A stretch of 9,863 nucleotides of DNA from Bordetella parapertussis. Its GTDB lineage: Bacteria > Cyanobacteriota > Cyanobacteriia > PCC-6307 > Cyanobiaceae. The notes beneath the pieces were generated by a model, which searched no databases, was not told the DNA's origin, and saw only the letters and a program-made list of their open reading frames with translations. How positions within the stretch are numbered: position 1 is the first letter of the stretch; each line of letters opens with the position of its first letter. The DNA is taken from assembly GCA_943324725.2 (NCBI GenBank), contig CALPMR020000091.1, positions 1-9,863 on the forward strand. The letters are read 5' to 3'. Below are positions 1 to 5,736 of this stretch, one piece after another. The translations under genes and the position numbers were made by a program.

Positions 1-1
1 G

Positions 2-637
2 ATTGATGTGCTCGCCGTCAGCCGTACGGGGCGCATCCGGCGGGCCCGGGTGAGCGGGCCCGCCGGCAGCCTGGAACTCAGCGGTGCGGAGTTGCGGCAG
101 CGGCTCGGCTTGCGCAGCACCCTGGTGAAGGTGTTCCGGCTGGAGCCGGTGGCCACGGATCGCCACGGTTTGGTGGTCGGTGCCGTCGGCCAGGCACTGT
201 CGGGGTCTCAGGCCGGTGCGGTCTCCTGGGGCGTCGCCGGCGTTCCAGCCGCACCGACGACAGTCACGGCAGAACAGGAGGGCCGCAGCCTGGCCACCCG
301 TTCTGGCTTGCGCTCAGCAGGGCGATTCTCCGGGCCGGCGGCGGCGCCCCAGGCCGAGGCCCTGCAGGATTCGGCAACGGGAGCCATTGCCAGTGTGCTG
401 ACACCCCCCCCAGCGCCTTCCGCTCCCAGGGGAGCTCCCGCTGCCGAGGGCACCAACCTCACCGCCGAACCCTCGCCGCCGGCTCTGGAGCTGGTGGTCG
501 AAGGCCGCGGCTTCGGCCATGGTGTGGGCATGAGTCAGTGGGGGGCCTACGCCATGGCCCTGCAGGGCCGCTCCTATGAGCAGATCCTGCGGCACTACTA
601 CCGCGGTGTGGACCTGAAGCCCTACCTCAACCCTTGA
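2..637 (+). CDS. SpoIID/LytB-domain protein, C-terminal part (5'-truncated)
   Basis: This is the 3' end of a gene whose start lies left of the window; the frame is open from base 2. The last 45 residues hold the SpoIID/LytB hallmark GRGFGHGVGMSQWGAYAM followed by a conserved tail with YEQILRHYYRGV. SpoIID enzymes are lytic transglycosylases acting on denuded peptidoglycan glycan strands. Cyanobacteria do not sporulate, so a role in envelope or septum remodelling is likely, but this is inference. An unusual point is a stretch of roughly 90 residues rich in Ala, Pro, Ser and Gly, encoded at about 220-480. It separates the upstream part of the domain (VLAVSRTGRIRRARVSG) from the GHGVGMSQ motif and looks like a disordered linker. 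The stop codon overlaps the TTG start of the next gene, so the two are probably co-translated. The family call is firm and the cellular role is not. Confidence 0.82.
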   Translation: MDVLAVSRTGRIRRARVSGPAGSLELSGAELRQRLGLRSTLVKVFRLEPVATDRHGLVVGAVGQALSGSQAGAVSWGVAGVPAAPTTVTAEQEGRSLATRSGLRSAGRFSGPAAAPQAEALQDSATGAIASVLTPPPAPSAPRGAPAAEGTNLTAEPSPPALELVVEGRGFGHGVGMSQWGAYAMALQGRSYEQILRHYYRGVDLKPYLNP

Positions 638-1425
638 GCCAGGATCCGAGCTGCAGCGGTGTTTCCTCCGGTCTCGAGCTGATCGAGCTGGGCGATCCGC
701 TTGCCGTGGCGGAACACGTGGCGGCACTGCTGCTCAATGAGCGCCGGCGCCGGCCGGAGCTCCCCCTGGGTCTGGCCACCGGGCGCACCATGGATCCGAT
801 CTACCTGGCCCTGGCCCGCCAGCTCAGCCTGCTGCCCTTCGCCGAAGGCGAGCGCCTGCGGGAGCGCTGGCTCAGTTTCAACCTCGACGAGTACGTGGCC
901 CTCGCCGCCGATGACCCCCGCTCCTTCCGTGCGGCGATGATGGCCCGCCTGGTGGTGCCTCTGGGGCTCGATCCCGAGCGGGTGCGTCTGCCCGATGGCA
1001 GCGCCGCCGACCCCGACGCCGAAGCCAACCGCTATCGATGCGAACTGGAGGCTGCCGGAGGCGTCGGCCTGCAGGTGCTGGGCCTCGGGCTCAATGGCCA
1101 TGTGGGCTTCAACGAACCGCCCTGTGATGCCGGCGTGCGTTGCCGCTGCGTCAGCCTCTCCGCCTCGACCCGGGCCGCCAATGCGCCGGCCTTTGGTGGC
1201 AATCCGGAAGCGGTGCCGGCGCGGGCCATCACCCTGGGGCTGCGGGAGATCCTGGCGGCCCGCAGCATCCTGTTGGTGGTGACGGGAGCGGCGAAGGCCG
1301 GGGTGTTGCGCTGGATTCTGCAGGGGCCGCCCACGCCGGAGCTGCCCGCTAGCTGGTTGCATCGCCATCCGCGGGTGCTGGTGGTCGCTGATCGGGCTGC
1401 CCTGGGCTGCGGCGAGCAGGGCTGA
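634..1425 (+). CDS. nagB: Glucosamine-6-phosphate deaminase-like protein (NagB family)
   Basis: The 263-residue protein has the family landmarks in order: the phosphate loop LGLATGRTMDP (about 45-55), the FNLDEYVAL catalytic segment (Asp85-Glu86), and LGLNGHVGFNEP (about 151-162, with His156 and Glu161). NagB converts glucosamine-6-phosphate to fructose-6-phosphate plus ammonia, linking amino-sugar recycling to glycolysis. The residue equivalent to E. coli Asp141 is Asn154; from memory, Bacillus-type monomeric NagB also has Asn here, and the later PASWLHRHP segment also resembles that group. I chose the TTG start at 634 because it gives a 4-bp overlap (TTGA) with the upstream stop and no ATG precedes the conserved phosphate loop. 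No Shine-Dalgarno sequence is visible. A related sugar-phosphate isomerase or 6-phosphogluconolactonase-like activity is the main alternative, but the FNEP motif favours NagB. The gene converges with yebC across 20 bp. Confidence 0.85.
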   Translation: MSQDPSCSGVSSGLELIELGDPLAVAEHVAALLLNERRRRPELPLGLATGRTMDPIYLALARQLSLLPFAEGERLRERWLSFNLDEYVALAADDPRSFRAAMMARLVVPLGLDPERVRLPDGSAADPDAEANRYRCELEAAGGVGLQVLGLGLNGHVGFNEPPCDAGVRCRCVSLSASTRAANAPAFGGNPEAVPARAITLGLREILAARSILLVVTGAAKAGVLRWILQGPPTPELPASWLHRHPRVLVVADRAALGCGEQG

Positions 1426-1437
1426 GCGCCGGATCCG

Positions 1438-1451
1438 AGCCGGATTCAGCC
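1438..1451. repeat. 14-mer shared by the yebC and truB stop codons (copy 1)
   Basis: On the minus strand this reads GGCTGAATCCGGCT, with TGA being the yebC stop. The identical 14 bases in the same register span the truB stop at 2366-2379. This copy lies partly in the 20-bp convergent gap between nagB and yebC, beside the palindrome CGGATCCG (1430-1437). The gap could help terminate both genes, but there is no T-run. Confidence 0.5.
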
Positions 1452-2231
1452 CTGGGGATGGCCCAGGACCGCCTCCAGCAGCGACTCTTCCGCCTCCAGA
1501 TTCGCGGTGACGCTGCGGACGTCTTCCAGTTCCTCCAACACATCCAACAGCCGCAGGCAGGCCTGCAGGGTCTCGGGCTCGTCGATGCGGCAACTGCTGC
1601 CGGCCAGCCAGCGATGCTCCCAGCTCTCGACACTCAGGCCCTGGTGGCGCAGGCCATCCTGCAGGGCCTCCAGATCGGCGAAGGCACCCTGCACCTCCAG
1701 GTTGTCCGCTTCGAGGCTGTAGCTCAGCACCGCTGGCCCCCCCGCCTCCTCCAGGGCGAGCAGCCGTTCGAGCAGTTGCTCCTCATCCAGCTCCTCGGGC
1801 CGCAGCCGCACCACGGAGCGTTGCTCAAAGAGGTAGCTGACACAGCCGTTTTCACCGAGATTGCCGCCGTTCTTGCCAAAGGCCAGCCGCAGCTCGGCGG
1901 CGGTGCGGTTGCGGTTGTCGGTGAAGGCCTCCACCAGCACCGCCACGCCACCGGCTCCGTAGCCCTCGTAGCGCACCGCCTCAAAGCGCTCCGCTTCGCC
2001 GCCGGCCTGGCCCGAGCCCTTGCTGATCGCCCGTTCGATGTTGGCGTTGGGCACCCCGGCCGCCTTGGCCTTCTCGATGGCGGTGCGCAACTGGAAGTTG
2101 CCGGCTGGATCCGCCCCGGCCCGGGCGGCCACCATGATTTCGCGGCCCAAGCGGGTGAACACGGCACCGCGGCGGGCATCCACCACCGCTTTGGTGCGTT
2201 TGATCTGGGCCCATTTGCTGTGGCCGGCCAT
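1446..2231 (-). CDS. yebC: YebC/PmpR/TACO1-family protein
   Basis: The 261-residue product starts with the family signature [21 protein letters not shown] and continues with [22 protein letters not shown] and [14 protein letters not shown] segments, covering the whole YebC family (usually about 240-250 residues). Family members have been described as transcription regulators (PmpR) and, more recently, as ribosome-associated factors easing translation of difficult stretches such as polyproline (YebC, mitochondrial TACO1). The gene's place behind rplU, rpmA and truB fits a translation role. The open frame continues 19 codons upstream to 2288. I chose the ATG at 2229-2231 because conservation in this family begins exactly at MAGHSKW. 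The bases just upstream on the coding strand are strikingly pyrimidine-rich, with no Shine-Dalgarno sequence. The family assignment is very secure; the molecular role is from family knowledge. Confidence 0.93.
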   Translation of the reverse strand: MAGHSKWAQIKRTKAVVDARRGAVFTRLGREIMVAARAGADPAGNFQLRTAIEKAKAAGVPNANIERAISKGSGQAGGEAERFEAVRYEGYGAGGVAVLVEAFTDNRNRTAAELRLAFGKNGGNLGENGCVSYLFEQRSVVRLRPEELDEEQLLERLLALEEAGGPAVLSYSLEADNLEVQGAFADLEALQDGLRHQGLSVESWEHRWLAGSSCRIDEPETLQACLRLLDVLEELEDVRSVTANLEAEESLLEAVLGHPQG

Positions 2232-2373
2232 CGCGGTCAGGGAGAGGCGGGGAAACAGGGAGAAGGGAGAGGCTCGGCGGCTCAGCATTCGGCGCCGAGC
2301 GGGCGGGCTTGGGCCCGGTTGTGGACCCAGCTGTCAGCTGGGGCGATGCAGCCATTGTGGAAGCAAGCCGGAT
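2232..2373 (-). promoter_or_regulatory. truB-yebC spacer with two inverted repeats and a pyrimidine tract
   Basis: This 142-bp spacer has no gene. Read on the minus strand, it carries a perfect inverted repeat with 8-base arms and one central base (2326-2342, arms CCCAGCTG/CAGCTGGG). A second has 8-bp arms and a 13-nt loop (2272-2279 with 2293-2300, arms GCTCGGCG/CGCCGAGC). About 40 bases rich in C and T then lead to the yebC ATG. The hairpins lack a T-run, so they may be attenuating or RNA-stability structures between truB and yebC. A separate yebC promoter here is possible, but I see no clear -10 box. Confidence 0.4.
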
Positions 2374-2379
2374 TCAGCC
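2366..2379. repeat. 14-mer shared by the truB and yebC stop codons (copy 2), hairpin-forming
   Basis: On the minus strand this reads GGCTGAATCCGGCT across the truB TGA. One base further out it becomes a 6-bp hairpin, AGCCGG/CCGGCT (2366-2371 with 2377-2382... arms flanking the loop that holds the stop). No T-run follows. Copy 1 is at the yebC stop (1438-1451). Confidence 0.45.
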
Positions 2380-3387
2380 GGCTGCAGCGAAGACAAGCCG
2401 CGGCTGCAGCAAGCCGCTGCCATCGGCACGGGCGATGCCGGCCAGATGGCCATCCGGAGCGACCACGGCGACGGCCGTATCGGCAGGCTGCAGCTCGCTG
2501 TCAACCAGAGCGCGGCCGCAGCGCCAGGAGGCCAGTTCGGCATCACTCAGGGCGCGGCGGCCCAGGTGGTTGAGGGCCGTGAGCGGATCGAGCAGAGGCG
2601 GTGGCGGGGAGAGCTCCAGTCGCTCCAGGCAGACGGCGGCGGCGAGGTCAAAGCCCAGGGCGGCGGTGCGCCGCAGCCGGGCCAGGGCACCACCACAGCC
2701 GAGCCGTTCGCCCAGATCCCTGGCCAGGGAACGGATGTAGGTGCCGGCAGAGCAGTCCACGGCCAGCTCCAGTTCCGAGCGCTCCTGATCCCAGCCCAGC
2801 AGCTCCAGCCTGTGGATGGTGACGGACCGCAGGGCCAGCTCCATCGTTTCGCCGCGGCGGGCGCGCACATAGGCCCGCTCACCGTCGACATGCACCGCCG
2901 ACACCTGCGGCGGTCGCTGCAGGATCTGTCCCCGGAAGTGGTCGAGAGCCTGGTCCAGGGCCTGGTGATCCAGGGGTGGCACGGGGGAATGGAGCAGCAC
3001 CTCCCCCTCGAGATCGTCGCTGCTGGTGGTCACCCCAAGGCGCACGACGCCCCGATAACACTTGCCAGCGTTCAGATAGGGCAACAGGCGGGTGGCCGGA
3101 CCCAGCGCAACCGGCAGCAGCCCGGTGACGGCGGGATCGAGGGTGCCACCATGGCCCACCCTCCGCAACCCGTAGCAGCGCCTCACCCTGGCGACGCAGG
3201 CATGGGAGGTGAGCCCGGCCGGTTTGTCCAGCAACAGGAAGCCACAGGGGCCGGAAGGGGCCGGGCCGGCCGTCACGGCTGACACCGCTGGCTCGCCATC
3301 GCTATCGCCAATCTCTGGGGCCTCCAGTTCAGCCGTGCCGTGCTCAGCCGTGGTGGCCCGGATGTCCGGGTGCGCAGGGTGGGGCAT
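2374..3387 (-). CDS. truB: tRNA pseudouridine(55) synthase TruB
   Basis: TruB isomerises U55 to pseudouridine in the T-loop of elongator tRNAs. In this 337-residue protein the catalytic core begins at about residue 49 with GFLLLDKPAGLTSH. The active-site loop GHGGTLDPAVTGLLP contains the catalytic Asp84. The CYRGVVRLGVTTSSDDLEGEV strand and the AGTYIRSLARDLGE motif follow, and a short C-terminal region extends to the end. The first roughly 45 residues are acidic, Ala-rich and not part of the fold. They could be a real disordered extension, or translation may begin at an internal GTG at residue 35 or 38, close to the core. I kept the ATG, which leaves 17 bp to rpmA. The gene is third in the rplU-rpmA-truB-yebC run. 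The stop codon lies in a 14-mer also found at the yebC stop. Confidence 0.95.
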   Translation of the reverse strand: MPHPAHPDIRATTAEHGTAELEAPEIGDSDGEPAVSAVTAGPAPSGPCGFLLLDKPAGLTSHACVARVRRCYGLRRVGHGGTLDPAVTGLLPVALGPATRLLPYLNAGKCYRGVVRLGVTTSSDDLEGEVLLHSPVPPLDHQALDQALDHFRGQILQRPPQVSAVHVDGERAYVRARRGETMELALRSVTIHRLELLGWDQERSELELAVDCSAGTYIRSLARDLGERLGCGGALARLRRTAALGFDLAAAVCLERLELSPPPPLLDPLTALNHLGRRALSDAELASWRCGRALVDSELQPADTAVAVVAPDGHLAGIARADGSGLLQPRLVFAAAG

Positions 3388-3404
3388 GGCCGCCGTGCCG
3401 CGGC

Positions 3405-3668
3405 TCAGGCGACGGCGACGTGGATGCGTTTGCGATTGCGCAGACCGCGCTTGATGCTCTCGAAGCTGACCACCCCAGCGGTGAGGGCGAAGAGGGTGTC
3501 ATCGGAGCCACGGCCGACATTGTTGCCGGGCAGCACGGAGGTGCCGCGCTGGCGGATCAGGATCGAGCCGGCGCTGACGGCTTCACCACCGAAGGCCTTG
3601 ACGCCGAGGCGCTTGGAGTTGGAGTCGCGGCCGTTGCGTGTGGAGCCTGTGCCTTTCTTGTGGGCCAT
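3405..3668 (-). CDS. rpmA: 50S ribosomal protein L27
   Basis: L27 is a late-assembling 50S protein whose flexible N-terminus reaches the peptidyl-transferase centre. The 87-residue product is full length, beginning [21 protein letters not shown] and including the conserved [10 protein letters not shown] and [16 protein letters not shown] segments. The basic N-terminus directly follows the initiator Met, without the cleavable extension seen in Firmicutes L27. It follows rplU after 86 bp, as in most bacteria, and precedes truB by 17 bp. The bases before the ATG are C/T-rich on the coding strand with no Shine-Dalgarno sequence. Confidence 0.97.
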   Translation of the reverse strand: MAHKKGTGSTRNGRDSNSKRLGVKAFGGEAVSAGSILIRQRGTSVLPGNNVGRGSDDTLFALTAGVVSFESIKRGLRNRKRIHVAVA

Positions 3669-3754
3669 GGGATGGGGGAAGCGAAGGGGTGGGGTGGACG
3701 GGACCGCCAGGGGCGGCTCGGCCGTGATTTCGGGACCGGGCGGCGCTGCGGCGC

Positions 3755-4174
3755 TCAGCTGATCGGCTTGCCGTCAACAGTGATCGACTGAACCATCACG
3801 CGGGTGAGCTCCTGGCGATGGCCATTCTTGCGGCGCGTTTTCTTCTTGGGGCGCATTTTGTAGATGATGATCTTCGGCCCGCGGCGATGGGCCATGACCT
3901 TCAGCTCCACCTTGGCGCCGCTGACGTAGGGCTGGCCGACCGTGGTGCCCTGGGCGTTCTTCACCAGCAGCACGTTTTCGAGGATGACCGTCTCGCCCTC
4001 CTCAGCGGCGATGCGATCGAGATCGATGTAGCGCTCGCTCTGGAGCCAGAACTGCTGGCCGGAGGCCTCGACGATGACGTAGGCGTCGGTGGCGGAGGCT
4101 TCGCTGCCGGTGGCAGAGGGTTCGCTGCCGGTGGCAGTGGCGCCGGCGGGGCTGGTGGCGGTGGACTCGCTCAT
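3755..4174 (-). CDS. rplU: 50S ribosomal protein L21 with low-complexity N-terminal extension
   Basis: L21 binds 23S rRNA in the 50S subunit. The conserved domain starts at about residue 31 ([15 protein letters not shown]) and includes [28 protein letters not shown] and the highly basic [17 protein letters not shown] stretch, the typical L21 RNA-binding C-terminus. The frame stays open far upstream to 5206, but that part is antisense to kaiA and shows no family similarity. The ATG at 4172-4174 is the best start. It gives 139 residues with about 30 extra at the N-terminus, rich in Ser, Thr, Ala and Gly, partly made by a 21-bp tandem repeat. The gene is first in the leftward ribosomal block and diverges from kaiA. 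Confidence 0.95.
   Translation of the reverse strand: MSESTATSPAGATATGSEPSATGSEASATDAYVIVEASGQQFWLQSERYIDLDRIAAEEGETVILENVLLVKNAQGTTVGQPYVSGAKVELKVMAHRRGPKIIIYKMRPKKKTRRKNGHRQELTRVMVQSITVDGKPIS
4100..4137. repeat. 21-bp-period tandem repeat in the 5' end of rplU
   Basis: A 17-base unit, TTCGCTGCCGGTGGCAG, occurs at 4100-4116 and again exactly at 4121-4137, a period of 21 bp. It encodes two copies of a 7-residue unit ([14 protein letters not shown]) in the L21 extension. A degenerate third unit lies just left, at about 4079-4099. The period is a multiple of three, so the frame is kept. Confidence 0.8.
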
Positions 4175-4360
4175 GGGCGTGGGGGCGTGGCCAGGCTGGC
4201 GTTCGGCAGGGGATGATCGGACGATCCCTCGCCTGGGGCCATTGAGCCTGGGCTCACAGCAATCGGAAAACAAACAAAGAGTTTGCCTTCCCGGCCTGGC
4301 CTCCGTCAACATCAGGCTGTTCAGCGCTTCCGTCCCCGTCGCAGCCCCCGATCCGAATCG
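4175..4360. promoter_or_regulatory. Divergent rplU/kaiA intergenic promoter region
   Basis: This gap separates leftward rplU from rightward kaiA and so must supply transcription starts for at least one of them. It includes an unusually A-rich run for this window (about 4261-4284, with AAAACAAACAAAGAG). A weak kaiA-directed pair, TTGCCT (4283-4288) and CAACAT (4307-4312), is spaced by 18 bp, but it matches consensus poorly. An interrupted palindrome TGAGCC-TG-GGCTCA lies at 4243-4256, and a small dyad GCCAGGCTGGC at 4190-4200. I see no HLR1-type RpaB box. The promoter role is inferred from position. Confidence 0.5.
4243..4256. promoter_or_regulatory. 14-bp interrupted palindrome, possible operator
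   Basis: TGAGCC and GGCTCA are perfect 6-bp arms separated by TG. The two-base spacer is too short for a good hairpin, so a dimeric DNA-binding protein site is a more natural reading. It lies about 100 bp before the kaiA ATG and 68 bp before the rplU start. No known regulator is recognised. Confidence 0.3.
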
Positions 4361-5269
4361 ATGCCTGAACCGGCCCTCACCATCGCCTGCCTGATCCGTG
4401 ACCCGGCGCTGGCCGAGGTCTGCGGCCATTGGCTCAGCGCCAGCCGCTACCAGGTGGAGCGCTTCGATCCCGCGACCGATCCGGCGGCAATTCTGGATCG
4501 CCGCCGGGAGGATTTCGACGCGGTGCTGCTGGAGAAGGGCTCGTTCCAGGGCGAGACCTATCAGCAGCTCAATCAGCTGGGGCTGCTGCTGCCGGCGGTG
4601 GTGATCGGCGAAGTGAGCGGCAAGGTGGAGTACCACGACGCCGAGGTGCATCTGCCGCCGGATCAGCTCGAGCAGCTGGGTTACAGCCTTGACGCGGCAC
4701 TGTCGCGTTTTGTGCGCCGGGGCCTGCTCAGCGCCGCCAGCCTGCCCCCAGGCCGTGGCGAGGGCAACGCCGATCGCTGGAAGCTGGCCAATCGGCTCAA
4801 GGGGCGACTCAGCTACCTGGGCGTTTATTACAAGCGCGATCCCGATCGCTTTCTGCGCAACTTGCCTGCAGCTGAACGGGAGGAGCTGCTGCGGTCGTTG
4901 ATGCGCACCTATCGTGATCTTCTGCTCAGCTACTTCCGCGATCCGGCCGCGGCCAACCAGGCGCTTGAAAGTTACGTGAACACGGCCTTCTTCATCGATC
5001 TGCCGATCACGCAAACGGTTGAGATTCACATGAACCTGATTGAAGGCTTCTGGAAGCAGCTCCGGCTGGAAGGGCATCAACAGGATTTCCTCCAGGATTA
5101 CCGACTTGCCTTGCTGGATGTGATGGCCCATCTCTGTGAAATGTATCGACACTCCATCCCCCCCGATGCCCCCCTGGCCGTGACTCCTGCCAGCTCCGAT
5201 CCCCACCGTCCTGCCAGCTCGTCACGATCGGTGACTCCCCTGCGCTCCACCGAACTGAACCGACCATGA
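4361..5269 (+). CDS. kaiA: Circadian clock protein KaiA
   Basis: KaiA is a dimer that binds the KaiC C-terminal tail and drives KaiC autophosphorylation. This 302-residue protein has the full two-domain plan: an N-terminal pseudo-receiver domain (about 1-120), a linker, then the KaiC-binding helical domain (about 140-267). That domain carries [28 protein letters not shown]-like [31 protein letters not shown] and [15 protein letters not shown]. Members such as S. elongatus KaiA (284 residues) end just after CEMYRRSIP. Here about 34 more residues follow, rich in Pro, Ser and Thr, and run to an ATGA overlap with kaiB. The ATG at 4361 is chosen because the conserved pseudo-receiver strand starts right after it; an upstream TTG at 4283 would add unconserved residues. 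No Shine-Dalgarno sequence is visible. Prochlorococcus has lost kaiA from this position, so its completeness here is informative. Confidence 0.96.
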   Translation: MPEPALTIACLIRDPALAEVCGHWLSASRYQVERFDPATDPAAILDRRREDFDAVLLEKGSFQGETYQQLNQLGLLLPAVVIGEVSGKVEYHDAEVHLPPDQLEQLGYSLDAALSRFVRRGLLSAASLPPGRGEGNADRWKLANRLKGRLSYLGVYYKRDPDRFLRNLPAAEREELLRSLMRTYRDLLLSYFRDPAAANQALESYVNTAFFIDLPITQTVEIHMNLIEGFWKQLRLEGHQQDFLQDYRLALLDVMAHLCEMYRHSIPPDAPLAVTPASSDPHRPASSSRSVTPLRSTELNRP

Positions 5270-5670
5270 CGACTCGTAAGACCTACATCCTGAAGCTTTA
5301 CGTGGCTGGAAACACGCCCAACTCGATGCGGGCTCTCAAGACTCTCCGCAACATCCTTGAGACCGAGTTCCGTGGCGTCTATGCGCTCAAGGTGATCGAC
5401 GTGCTCAAGAATCCCCAGCTGGCCGAGGAGGACAAGATTCTCGCCACCCCGACCCTGGCCAAGATTCTGCCGCCACCGGTGCGGCGCATCATCGGCGATC
5501 TCTCCGATCGGGAGCGGGTGCTGATCGGGCTCGATCTGCTCTACGAGGAGCTGTTCGAGGATGACTATGGCCGTGAGGAGGAGCTCTCCCCCCTCCCTGA
5601 TGCTCTCGATCATCCGAGGGAAGCCTTGTTTTCGGAGCCAGAGCCTGAGCTGGAACCGGGCTCTCCCTGA
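5266..5670 (+). CDS. kaiB: Circadian clock protein KaiB with acidic C-terminal tail
   Basis: KaiB is a metamorphic thioredoxin-like protein that switches fold to bind the KaiC CI ring at dusk, sequesters KaiA, and alters SasA/CikA output. Residues 3-98 are close to the S. elongatus protein: [73 protein letters not shown]. The fold-switch residues Tyr7, Gly88 and Asp90 and the prolines at 62, 70 and 71 are in place. S. elongatus KaiB has 102 residues; this one has 134, with an added tail (about 103-134) rich in Glu, Asp and Pro that ends in an [12 protein letters not shown] stretch. The start ATG overlaps the kaiA stop, implying translational coupling. The kaiB stop is followed by ATCCCGGCT, close to the 14-mer at the truB and yebC stops. 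Confidence 0.97.
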   Translation: MTTRKTYILKLYVAGNTPNSMRALKTLRNILETEFRGVYALKVIDVLKNPQLAEEDKILATPTLAKILPPPVRRIIGDLSDRERVLIGLDLLYEELFEDDYGREEELSPLPDALDHPREALFSEPEPELEPGSP

Positions 5671-5736
5671 ATCCCGGCTTCAGCCGCCAGCCTTTCTCCA
5701 CCGATTCCATTCTTTCGCTGTCAAGCCACTCCTTCG
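5671..5736 (+). other. kaiB-kaiC spacer
   Basis: The 66-bp gap contains a small dyad CGGCT-TC-AGCCG (5675-5686), followed by a pyrimidine-rich run to the kaiC ATG. There is no Shine-Dalgarno sequence and no promoter or terminator I can support, so kaiB and kaiC are likely co-transcribed, as in other cyanobacteria. Confidence 0.4.

Noticed and set aside
1140..1200. Asn instead of Asp at the E. coli NagB Asp141 position as a dead enzyme
   Set aside because: Bacillus-type NagB proteins also have Asn at this place as I recall them, and the other catalytic residues (Asp85, His156, Glu161) are present.
622..1593. 323-codon minus-strand frame opposite nagB
   Set aside because: Low-complexity Gly/Gln/His composition and overlap with the yebC 3' end; nagB carries the catalytic motifs.
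1458..3282. Long plus-strand frames opposite yebC and truB
   Set aside because: Gln/Gly/Ala-rich antisense shadows of two well-recognised genes; no domains.
4219..4240. GGGAT/ATCCC repeat as an rplU terminator or operator
   Set aside because: Only a 5-bp stem in a GC-rich region, expected by chance.
4175..5206. Upstream extension of the rplU frame, antisense to kaiA
   Set aside because: No similarity to L21 or any known domain; the conserved L21 begins near the ATG at 4174, and kaiA occupies the other strand.
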